Positions 1 to 7,999 of a stretch of 8,768 bases of DNA are shown here, piece by piece. The notes under the pieces were generated by a model that did not search any database, had not been told where the DNA came from, and worked only from the letters and a program-made list of their open reading frames with translations. Source of the stretch: Acetobacteraceae bacterium (GTDB taxonomy: Bacteria; Pseudomonadota; Alphaproteobacteria; Acetobacterales; Acetobacteraceae); assembly GCA_003133265.1 (NCBI GenBank), contig PKWQ01000091.1:1-8768 (forward strand). Reading direction: 5' to 3'. Numbering within the stretch: position 1 is the stretch's first letter; each line of letters begins with the position of its first letter. Both the position numbers and the translations under genes were made by a program.

Positions 1-271
1 GCACCTTGTCCGACAGCCGGCCTTAATCGAACGATTCCTTCGGCGAGACGTGCGGATACAGCACCGGCCAGCCACGGGCGCGGAACAGGCGGAGCAGCTT
101 CTGGATGTTGCCGACCGCGTTCCAGCCGACCTCGCCGCAGGAGGTGGGGAATTCCTTGATCGCTTCCCAGAACGGCAGCGGGCGGGTGCCGACGGTGCGG
201 TACTGGACGTCGATGATCAGCAGCGCGGGACGGGTGCCGATCCCGGTGTTGCGCCCGAAGCCGGGTGGCCG
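1..271 (-). pseudogene. Isochorismatase-family cysteine hydrolase remnant (N-carbamoylsarcosine-amidase-like), truncated
   Basis: Read on the minus strand from about 271, the frame gives a GFGRNTGIGTRPALLIIDVQ segment and then a stretch ending HVSPKESFD. The RPALLIIDVQ segment is the first beta strand of isochorismatase-like hydrolases and carries the catalytic Asp. A TAA stop lies at 23-25, yet the same frame continues after it as GRLSDKV to the window edge, which looks like normal family sequence. I therefore read the TAA as a nonsense mutation inside a once longer gene. Upstream of 271 the frame stays open to a TGA near 335 but has no ATG, GTG or TTG, so the native start is missing as well. 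Any product would lack the later catalytic Lys and Cys. Family membership is recognised from the motif; loss of function is inferred. The rest lies outside the window. Confidence 0.68.
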
Positions 272-649
272 AACAATTGGAACCGCCCTATCGTGCTTTT
301 GCTGAAATTCGATAAAATATATATCCGAGGCCAGTCAATCCGCGTCGTTCGAGTGACGCTGGCGATGCACCCGACATGGCGCCTAGAACCGCGCGGCGAC
401 CGAGAATGAACCAAACTGGAACAATTCGTTGCCCCATCCCGACAATGCGAGCTATATCACGGCGCACGAGGGGCTTGTTGCCGGCCGTATGAACAGGCAC
501 GTCAGGCGCTGGGACAGGCAATACCCGGCTCTTGACGCAGATCATTGCCTCCATGCTGGCGCCGTAGAAGACTGACGACAGTCCGGCCGTTCTCGCTGGC
601 TCGGCCATCTCGCGGTCTAGGTTCCCGACCGTAATCGAAGGGTCCAATC
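272..649. other. Gene-poor stretch with AT-rich left end
   Basis: These 378 bases hold no coding region I can support. Positions about 271-325 are clearly richer in A and T than the rest of the window and include a TATATAT-like run near 316-323. The broken hydrolase frame loses its start in this patch, so it may mark an old rearrangement junction or the former promoter of that gene. Open frames exist on both strands between 288 and 647, but their codon use lacks the strong G/C third-position bias of the neighbouring genes and I recognise no family in them. The right end must contain the leader of the gene starting at 650. Confidence 0.5.
637..642 (+). promoter_or_regulatory. Ribosome binding site for the DUF883-like gene
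   Basis: GAAGGG lies 7 bases before the ATG at 650. This good Shine-Dalgarno match supports that start and argues that the small ORF is a real gene. Confidence 0.6.
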
Positions 650-907
650 ATGAGTGAAGAGCCAAACGCCCAACCAGAGTCCCCAAAATCGCCGGATATT
701 GATGCGATCGCGGCCGATCTTGCCTCCTTGAAGCAGGATTTCGTCTCGCTGATGTCGCACGCGAAGTCCGGGGCCTTCAGCGGCGCCGCCGCGACGGCCG
801 ACTGCTCCGCGAAAAGCGTCGTTCGTCAGGTCGAGGAGCACCCGCTGGCCACCTTGCTGCTGGTGTTTGCGGCGGGCTTTTGCGCAAGCCAGCTGATGTC
901 GCGCTGA
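650..907 (+). CDS. DUF883/ElaB-YqjD-like small membrane-anchored protein
   Basis: A protein of 85 residues. Residues 1-16 are polar and proline-rich, 17-40 form a predicted amphipathic helix (DIDAIAADLASLKQDFVSLM), and 60-63 (QVEE) lead into a C-terminal hydrophobic segment at about 65-82 that begins with the HPLAT turn and ends before a terminal Arg. A helical body, then E-x-P or E-H-P, then one tail anchor, is the architecture of the ElaB/YqjD/DUF883 family. In E. coli those proteins are inner-membrane tail-anchored and bind stationary-phase ribosomes. The next gene begins on the base after this stop codon and encodes a holin-like protein, as in the E. coli yqjD-yqjE arrangement, which supports the assignment. 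Similarity is by architecture and context, so ribosome binding here is only inferred. The residue 41-58 stretch is Ala/Ser-rich and looks low in complexity. Confidence 0.72.
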   Translation: MSEEPNAQPESPKSPDIDAIAADLASLKQDFVSLMSHAKSGAFSGAAATADCSAKSVVRQVEEHPLATLLLVFAAGFCASQLMSR

Positions 908-1354
908 GTGCGGCGCTTGATGCCCGAATTATTGCTCAGGCTCGTCGTGATGGCGCTGGGGCGCACCGGCATGGGTGCCGGCATGGGTGAGAGAATTGCC
1001 GCCGCGTCATACCGCGCCGCAGTCGCCGGGCTTTGCCTCGTCCTGGGCGGCCTGGCCCTGTTCGCTGCCCTGGTCTGTGCCGGCGTGGGGGTGTGGTTGT
1101 TCGCCGCGTCGCAGATCGGCTCCGTCGGCGCATCGGTTGTTGTCGCCGGCACGCTTCTGGTCGTAGGGCTGGCATTGATGATCACGGCCCGGCATGTGTT
1201 GCGGCGCAAGCCGGCGCCACCGCCAACCGAGGCGGCGACGGAGAGCCCGTTGCTGCAGGAGGCCGCGCAGCTGTTCAAGGCGCACAAGGCGACGATGCTG
1301 CTGGCGGCGCTGATCGCCGGTATCGTTGCGGAGACTGCGCAGCGGCGAAAATGA
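908..1354 (+). CDS. Holin-like (YqjE/DUF1469-type) integral membrane protein
   Basis: A protein of 148 residues from a GTG that directly follows the TGA of the upstream gene; an ATG at 920 (MPELLLRL) is an equally plausible start giving 144 residues. Neither has a strong Shine-Dalgarno site, so translational coupling to the upstream gene is likely. The N-terminal 35 residues are amphipathic, two strongly hydrophobic segments follow at about 37-67 and 72-94, then a basic/proline linker (RRKPAPPP, about 99-106) and a polar helix. A shorter hydrophobic helix at about 130-144 ends in QRRK. Two close transmembrane helices after an N-terminal amphipathic helix match the phage-holin-superfamily YqjE proteins, and the C-terminal helix recalls YqjK. 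Despite the family name there is no phage context and no endolysin nearby, so a lysis role is unlikely. Its function is probably membrane or stress related together with the upstream protein. Confidence 0.72.
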   Translation: MRRLMPELLLRLVVMALGRTGMGAGMGERIAAASYRAAVAGLCLVLGGLALFAALVCAGVGVWLFAASQIGSVGASVVVAGTLLVVGLALMITARHVLRRKPAPPPTEAATESPLLQEAAQLFKAHKATMLLAALIAGIVAETAQRRK

Positions 1355-1374
1355 TGTTGCCGCTGGACGTGCCC

Positions 1375-1401
1375 CGGCGCGGCGCGTTAGCCGGTGCGCC
1401 G
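1375..1401. terminator. Possible hairpin between convergent genes
   Basis: CGGCGC (1375-1380) and GCGCCG (1396-1401) can pair, or alternatively GGCGC (1381-1385) with GCGCC (1396-1400) around a 10-base loop. It sits where the plus-strand membrane-protein gene and minus-strand cbpM converge with only 32 bases between stop codons, and its right arm lies inside the last codons of cbpM. There is no T-run on either side. In such GC-rich DNA a short stem may be chance. Confidence 0.22.
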
Positions 1402-1713
1402 CTCCAGCGCCGCCAGCACGGCATCGCGCACATCGGCCGGCTGGGCTTGCAGCGCGCCGGAGATCGCCGCCAACTCGCCGCGCAGCTCATACACCTGGTC
1501 GAGCAGCGACAGCACCAGCGGCATCGTGTCCTCGGCGATCGCCATCGCACGGCGCAAATCATAGACCAGACGCACGCGGGCGATGTCGATGTCCTGGAAT
1601 ATCGGTTCGTCGCCGGCCTGTTCCGGGCGCACCCAGCCCTGCGCGATCCAGCCGGCCAGCTCGGCCGCATCCAGGTCGGCGAACAGCAACACCACCGCGT
1701 CCAGCCGCATCAT
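1387..1713 (-). CDS. cbpM: Chaperone modulatory protein CbpM
   Basis: A protein of 108 residues. CbpM proteins are small dimeric MerR-like helical proteins that bind the J-domain of CbpA and block its stimulation of DnaK. Here residues 18-47 (ELAGWIAQGWVRPEQ and on to FQDIDIARVRLVYDLR) match the MerR-like helix-turn-helix typical of the family, including the GW-V-P turn and the D-x-A-R-V/L-R-L pattern. The C-terminal part (about 55-105) is a long helix. The ATG at 1711-1713 overlaps the cbpA stop (TGA at 1710-1712) as ATGA, so the two proteins are probably translationally coupled and made in fixed proportion. A second ATG follows immediately. The frame ends TAA 32 bases from the convergent plus-strand gene. 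Family and context agree, so confidence is high. Confidence 0.88.
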   Translation of the reverse strand: MMRLDAVVLLFADLDAAELAGWIAQGWVRPEQAGDEPIFQDIDIARVRLVYDLRRAMAIAEDTMPLVLSLLDQVYELRGELAAISGALQAQPADVRDAVLAALERRTG

Positions 1714-2600
1714 GACGCCATTCCCTTGCGAGGGTCGAGCGGATGCTCCGGTATCCAGCCGCGCAGGAACTCCTCAAGCTGGGGCTCGGGTTCCTGCGGC
1801 AGCACCACCTGCAACACGACATATTGATGGCCCTGGCCAATGCCGCGCCCCTTCAGGCGCAGCCTGCTGCCGGTGTGCGAATGGGCGGGGATTTTCAGGT
1901 TGAGCGGGCCGCGAATGGTCGGCACCTCCACGCTGACGCCGAGTGTCGCTTCCTGCAATGTAACCGGCAGGTCCAGCACCACGTCGTCGCCGTCGCGGCG
2001 AAAGAACGGATGCGGGGCCACCACGATCTCGATCAGTGCGTCGCCGGGCGGGGCGGTGCCGGGGCCGGGCATGCCTTGCCCGCGCAGCCGCAATATCTGG
2101 CCGTCCTTGTGTCCGGCGGGAATGGTCACGTCCAGCGTGCGCCCATCCGGCAAGCTCAGCCGGCGCACCGCGCCATTGGCGGCGTCCAGGAAAGAAACCG
2201 TCAACGTGTAATGCGCGTCCGCGCCGCGTGCCCGGAAGCCGCCGCGCTGGCGGCCACGGAACGCCGCGCCCAGCAATCCTTCCAGGTCGTCCTCGCCGAA
2301 GCCCGCGTCCGTGCCGTATCTGGCGTGGCCGGGCGCGTCGCTGAAGTCACGGTAGAACGGCCGCTGCGGCGGAACCTCAACCCCCGCCGCGTCGATCTCG
2401 CCACGGTCGAAGCGCGCGCGCTTGTCGGGGTCGGACAGCAGCGCGTAAGCGGATGCGATCGCCTTGAAGGTTTCCGCCGCCTCCGGCTTGCCGGGATTGA
2501 CGTCGGGGTGGTGGCGCTTGGCCAGCCGACGATACGCGGCACGGATCATATCCGCCGTAGCACCGGGATCCACGCCGAGCAGTTCGTAAGGGTTTTTCAT
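1710..2600 (-). CDS. cbpA: DnaJ-type co-chaperone CbpA (curved-DNA-binding protein family)
   Basis: A protein of 296 residues from the ATG at 2598-2600 (MKNPYELLGV); a TTG six codons upstream is possible but less likely. Residues 1-65 are a J-domain with the HPD tripeptide at 31-33 and a typical helix III/IV (AAETFKAIASAYALLSDPDKRARFD). A Gly/Phe-containing linker spans about 66-115. The two C-terminal substrate-binding beta domains follow, with IPAGHKDGQILRLRGQGMPG in the first and IPAHSHTGSRLRLKGRGIG in the second. The CxxCxGxG zinc fingers of DnaJ proper are absent, so this is a type II (class B) J-protein like E. coli CbpA. It delivers clients to DnaK and stimulates its ATPase; E. coli CbpA also binds curved DNA. 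The overlapping cbpM gene is its known partner, and the hydrolase gene ends only 54 bases upstream, suggesting shared transcription. No strong ribosome binding site is visible. Confidence 0.92.
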   Translation of the reverse strand: MKNPYELLGVDPGATADMIRAAYRRLAKRHHPDVNPGKPEAAETFKAIASAYALLSDPDKRARFDRGEIDAAGVEVPPQRPFYRDFSDAPGHARYGTDAGFGEDDLEGLLGAAFRGRQRGGFRARGADAHYTLTVSFLDAANGAVRRLSLPDGRTLDVTIPAGHKDGQILRLRGQGMPGPGTAPPGDALIEIVVAPHPFFRRDGDDVVLDLPVTLQEATLGVSVEVPTIRGPLNLKIPAHSHTGSRLRLKGRGIGQGHQYVVLQVVLPQEPEPQLEEFLRGWIPEHPLDPRKGMAS

Positions 2601-2654
2601 GATGGGCGACGATAGCAAGCCGGCGGCACCGGCGCCACAATGGCGGGGCGAAGA

Positions 2655-3746
2655 CTACCCGGCCAGGAACCAATCCAGCAGCGCCGGGTTCTCGTCGCGT
2701 GGGTAGGTGTGCGAGAGATCCTCGACCTCCCGATACGTAACCCGCGCGCCGGCCGCGCTCAGGGCGCGCTCGGCGGCGCGCGCCATGGCGACGGGAAACA
2801 TCCAGTCGAGCGCGCCATGCACGAGATACACCGGCAAGCCGGACAGCCGGCGCGGATCGGCCATCTCGACCAGCAGCGGATGGAAGCTCGCCGCGAACGG
2901 CGCGATGTGGGTGAAGGGCGAACGGTCGTGCAGGCCGCTGACCAGGGCGAAGGTTCCGCCGTCGCTCATGCCGGTCAGCAGCATGCGCGCGGGATCGATA
3001 TTCCAGTTCTGCCGGACATGCGCCAGCATCCGTTCGATGTTCGCGCTGTCCTGCTCCGGCTCCATCAGCGACCAGGTATCGCCGATGGCGGTGGGAGCGA
3101 TCAGGATGAACCCCCTTGTGCGGGCTTCGCTGAGCCAGTTCCACAGGAACTGGCGGCCATGCCCGGCGCCGCCATGCATCGCCATGACCAGCGGATGCGC
3201 CCTGCCGGGGTCGTAATATTCCGGCACATAGAGCGAGAAGCCGCCACGCATGCCGCGTTCGTTGCCGCTGTGCATGACCCCGGTTCCCGGCCGCGAAGAC
3301 TCCGCGCCGTTCAGGCGGGCGAGCAACGCCGCGTCGTCGCGCGCCGAGGGCTCCAGATAGAAGCGGCTGACCGTCGGCAGCATCGCCGCCACCGGATACA
3401 GCGCCTCCATCGCGCGGCTATATTGGCGCAGCGCGCGATAGGCCAGCAGCAGGCCGTCGGGCGCGGTGGCCGCCTCGCGCAGACCGTCGAAGGCGCGAAG
3501 CACCGCCTCGCCGGTCAGGTCGATCCGGTCCCTGAACGGCGCCAGGCGATCCGGCCACGCGACCGCCTGGAACTGGCCGGCTGCATGGCGTAGCGCGGCA
3601 TCGTGCTCTTCCACGCTTCGCGCCAACGCGGCGAGTTGCGACGGATGGAGACGCCGGGCCACCAGGCCGAGCGTTTCCAGCGCATGCAGCAGCGGCGGCA
3701 CGACCGCGACGATGGCGTCCAGGATCGGGTCTTCGCGGTCGCTCAT
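2655..3746 (-). CDS. Alpha/beta hydrolase (esterase/phospholipase-like) with N-terminal helical extension
   Basis: A protein of 363 residues from the ATG at 3744-3746 (MSDREDPIL). The frame stays open further upstream, but that part runs into the cupin gene and reads as low-complexity Pro/Arg sequence. The C-terminal 190 residues are a canonical alpha/beta hydrolase: oxyanion motif MHGGAGHG (HGG at 191-193), nucleophile elbow GMSDGG (Ser261), acidic residue Asp314 in VHGALDWMFP, and His346 in DLSHTYP. This complete triad predicts an active serine esterase, in the broad group of polyhydroxybutyrate-depolymerase-like and phospholipase/carboxylesterase-like enzymes. Residues 1-155 are mostly helical and Ala/Leu/Arg-rich; I do not recognise this part as a named domain. 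There is no signal peptide or membrane segment, so it should be cytoplasmic. The start lies 52 bases after the cupin stop with no clear Shine-Dalgarno site. Substrate is unknown. Confidence 0.82.
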   Translation of the reverse strand: MSDREDPILDAIVAVVPPLLHALETLGLVARRLHPSQLAALARSVEEHDAALRHAAGQFQAVAWPDRLAPFRDRIDLTGEAVLRAFDGLREAATAPDGLLLAYRALRQYSRAMEALYPVAAMLPTVSRFYLEPSARDDAALLARLNGAESSRPGTGVMHSGNERGMRGGFSLYVPEYYDPGRAHPLVMAMHGGAGHGRQFLWNWLSEARTRGFILIAPTAIGDTWSLMEPEQDSANIERMLAHVRQNWNIDPARMLLTGMSDGGTFALVSGLHDRSPFTHIAPFAASFHPLLVEMADPRRLSGLPVYLVHGALDWMFPVAMARAAERALSAAGARVTYREVEDLSHTYPRDENPALLDWFLAG

Positions 3747-3798
3747 CGCATTGCCGGCGTGCGGCTGACGGGTAGCCGCACGCTTCGGCGTGTCGGCG

Positions 3799-4209
3799 TC
3801 AGGGTGCCGGTGCTGCGGCGTAGTCGGCATCGGAGACATGGTCGAACCACGCCGTGCCGGCGCCGGTGTCGCTGTGCTCGGACATCGCCAGATGGGAGAA
3901 CAGCCGGTTCGGCGCGGCGCCATGCCAGTGCAGCATGGCGGGCGGGATCAGCACGGTGTCGCCCGGCTCGATCGCCCGCACCGGCTGGCCCTTGAACTGG
4001 ATGCGCCCGACGCCCGACAGCCCATACAGCGTCTGTCCGACCGGATGGCTGTGCCAGGCGGTGCGCGCGCCGGGGGTGAAGGACACCACGGATGCGCGCA
4101 TGCGCGAGGGCGCGGTGCCGGCGACGATCTCGTCCGAATAGACGGTGCCGGTGAAGTTGGCTGCCGGAGCCTGCTTGGTGGTACGCGCCGATGCTTTGAC
4201 GACGGTCAT
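3799..4209 (-). CDS. Small cupin, resembling Mn-dependent cupin hydroxynitrile lyases
   Basis: A protein of 136 residues, one cupin domain. Cupin motif 1 is GARTAWHSHPVGQTLYGLSG with His53, His55 and Gln59, and motif 2 is PGDTVLIPPAMLHWHGAAP with His94 and His96. The H-x-H-x3-Q plus His set is the metal site of the cupin hydroxynitrile lyases of Granulicella and Acidobacterium (from memory of those sequences). The match extends through FTGTV at 19-23, Thr50, HWHGAAP and a HVSDADY-like tail, with no gaps around the metal site. Such proteins are often annotated simply as quercetin-dioxygenase-like cupins, so cyanohydrin chemistry is a hypothesis. ATG at 4207-4209 is preceded by the purine-rich AAAGGGAAAG. 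The frame stays open upstream across the promoter region, but nothing there resembles a cupin. It is the first gene of the minus-strand cluster. Confidence 0.85.
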   Translation of the reverse strand: MTVVKASARTTKQAPAANFTGTVYSDEIVAGTAPSRMRASVVSFTPGARTAWHSHPVGQTLYGLSGVGRIQFKGQPVRAIEPGDTVLIPPAMLHWHGAAPNRLFSHLAMSEHSDTGAGTAWFDHVSDADYAAAPAP

Positions 4210-4213
4210 GGGC

Positions 4214-4223
4214 TTTCCCTTTC
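4214..4223 (-). promoter_or_regulatory. Ribosome binding site for the cupin gene
   Basis: On the minus strand the purine run GAAAGGGAAA ends 4 bases before the ATG at 4209. It fixes the cupin start at 4209 rather than at any upstream codon of the longer open frame. Confidence 0.5.
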
Positions 4224-4247
4224 GCTGTCGGGTGGACGTTAACGGGG

Positions 4248-4275
4248 AGTGTATCCCCTGCGATCCCCAACACAA
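4248..4275 (-). promoter_or_regulatory. Candidate sigma70-type promoter for the cupin-hydrolase-cbpA-cbpM cluster
   Basis: On the minus strand TTGTGT (4270-4275) and TACACT (4248-4253) are separated by 16 bases, resembling -35 and -10 boxes. Transcription would begin near 4241, leaving a leader of about 32 bases before the cupin ATG. The -10-like box overlaps a perfect inverted repeat, GGGGA-GTGTA-TCCCC at 4244-4258, and ATCCCC recurs at 4253 and 4263, one helical turn apart. These could be an operator. Box matches are partial (3/6 and 4/6), so this is a candidate only. Confidence 0.35.
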
Positions 4276-4341
4276 GGCGGCCCCTCGACCGGTGGCGATG
4301 GCTGGCTTAAGGTCGACCGAGAAACGCACGTCAGCGGGTTC

Positions 4342-4350
4342 AGGAGAGGA
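4342..4350 (+). promoter_or_regulatory. Ribosome binding site deciding the reductase start
   Basis: AGGAGAGGA lies just before the ATG at 4354, with the AGGAG core 7 bases away. The open frame continues upstream to 4249, but this strong Shine-Dalgarno site and the nucleotide-binding motif starting five residues in place the true start at 4354. Confidence 0.8.
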
Positions 4351-4353
4351 AGC

Positions 4354-5418
4354 ATGGGAGCCAGGATAGCGGTCATCGGCGTCGGCGCGGTCGGCGGCTA
4401 CGCCGGCGCGCACATGGCGCAGGCGGGCGAGGACGTCACGTTCGTCGATCCCTGGCCGGAACATGTGGAGACGATGCGTGCCAAGGGGCTGCGCATCACG
4501 CATCTGAAGGACGTGCCGGAATTCACCGTTCCGGTGCGCGCGCTGCATCTGACCGAGTTGCAGCATCTGAGCAAGGAGGCGCCGATCGACATCGCCTTCA
4601 TGTGCATGAAGTCGTACGATACCGCCTGGGCGACGACGATGATCCGGCAGTACCTGTCGCCGAATGGCTTCGTCGTCTCCTTGCAGAATTGCATCAACGA
4701 GGAAACCATCGCCGGCATCGTCGGATGGGGCCGCACGCTCGGCTCCGTCGCCAGTTCGATCACCGTCGATCTTTGCGAGCCGGGCCATGTCCGCCGCGCC
4801 GCGGGCAAGAGCGGCGCCGCGCACACGGTGTTTCGCGTGGGCGAGGTGCATGGGCGCATCACCGACCGGGCGCGGGAGGTTTGCCGTCTGGTGGCGCTGT
4901 CGGACGGCGCCAAGGTGACCGAGAATCTGTGGGGCGAGCGCTGGTCGAAACTGGTTACCAACGCGATGGCCAACGGCCTATCGGCCAGCACGGGCCTGAT
5001 CAGCCGGGAGATATTGCTGGACGATGCCCTGCGCCACTTCTCCGCAAGGCTCGGCTCGGAAGCCATCCGCGTCGGCCAGGCCCTCGGCTATCAGCTTGAG
5101 GAGATTTACCACCTCGCGCCGGAGACCATCGCCCGCGCCGGCGAGGGCGATCCGGCGGCGACGCAGGTCTGGGACGAGCACCGTCTGGAAGAGGCCCGCA
5201 AGCCCGGCGGTGGCGCCCATCGCCCGTCGATGGGGCAGGACATGGTCAAGGGACGGCGGACCGAGATCGAGTTCCTGAACGGCTTCATCGTCGACAAGAG
5301 CAAGGAGGTCGGCATCCCGACCCCGGCCAACGCGGCGCTGACCGACATCGTCAAGCGGGTCGAGAAGGGCGAGCTGCAACCCGACAAGCGGCACATCATT
5401 GAACTGCGGCTGAACTGA
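4354..5418 (+). CDS. Ketopantoate reductase (PanE/ApbA)-family dehydrogenase
   Basis: A protein of 354 residues. The N-terminal Rossmann fold shows IAVIGVGAVGGYAGAHMAQAG with GxGxxGG at 9-15. Asp32 at the end of the second beta strand would favour NAD(H), whereas E. coli PanE has Arg there and uses NADPH. Other family landmarks are present: MKSYDT with Lys86, QN at 111-112, and the K-x3-N-x3-N helix with Lys199 (catalytic lysine), Asn203 and Asn207, followed by GRRTEIEFLNG with Glu304. So it should be an active 2-oxo-acid/2-hydroxy-acid oxidoreductase. It is about 50 residues longer than E. coli PanE, partly through a charged insert around 260-295. No pantothenate genes are nearby, and this branch of the family includes enzymes of unknown substrate, so I withhold the name panE. 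The start is divergent from the cupin gene, 144 bases away. Confidence 0.85.
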   Translation: MGARIAVIGVGAVGGYAGAHMAQAGEDVTFVDPWPEHVETMRAKGLRITHLKDVPEFTVPVRALHLTELQHLSKEAPIDIAFMCMKSYDTAWATTMIRQYLSPNGFVVSLQNCINEETIAGIVGWGRTLGSVASSITVDLCEPGHVRRAAGKSGAAHTVFRVGEVHGRITDRAREVCRLVALSDGAKVTENLWGERWSKLVTNAMANGLSASTGLISREILLDDALRHFSARLGSEAIRVGQALGYQLEEIYHLAPETIARAGEGDPAATQVWDEHRLEEARKPGGGAHRPSMGQDMVKGRRTEIEFLNGFIVDKSKEVGIPTPANAALTDIVKRVEKGELQPDKRHIIELRLN

Positions 5419-5473
5419 GCTCTCCCCCTGTGCGCCGGCATGGCATGAGACCCTGCGTCAAGGCGCTGCGGAT

Positions 5474-7995
<2,522 letters not shown>

Positions 7996-7999
<4 letters not shown>

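Noticed and set aside
1..25. Recoding (programmed readthrough) of the TAA in the isochorismatase frame
   Set aside because: TAA is the least readily read through stop and the gene also lacks a start codon, so decay is the simpler explanation.
50..409. A 119-residue plus-strand open frame at the left end
   Set aside because: Its first two thirds lie antisense to the isochorismatase-like sequence and the remainder is the AT-rich patch; nothing in it resembles a protein family.
288..647. A 119-residue minus-strand open frame in the gene-poor stretch
   Set aside because: No recognisable motif, no good ribosome binding site seen, and weaker third-position G/C bias than its neighbours. It cannot be excluded but is not supported.
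908..1354. A phage lysis cassette suggested by the holin-like protein
   Set aside because: No endolysin, spanin or phage structural gene is nearby, and the partner gene is of the chromosomal YqjD type.
1743..2615. A 290-residue plus-strand open frame opposite cbpA
   Set aside because: It is antisense to a gene with an intact J-domain and both substrate-binding domains, and its own sequence (Arg/Ala/Gln/Val-rich) matches no family I know.
2619..2633. Hairpin GCCGG-CGGCA-CCGGC between the hydrolase and cbpA genes as a terminator
   Set aside because: Only a 5-base stem with no T-run, expected by chance at this GC content, and the genes look co-transcribed.
2640..3593. A 317-residue plus-strand open frame opposite the alpha/beta hydrolase
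   Set aside because: It is the shadow of a gene with a full catalytic triad, and shows Arg/His/Gln-rich low-complexity character with no motif.
3799..4851. A longer cupin product of about 350 residues starting far upstream
   Set aside because: The extra residues run antisense through the start and Rossmann fold of the reductase gene; the ribosome binding site and family length place the cupin start at 4209.
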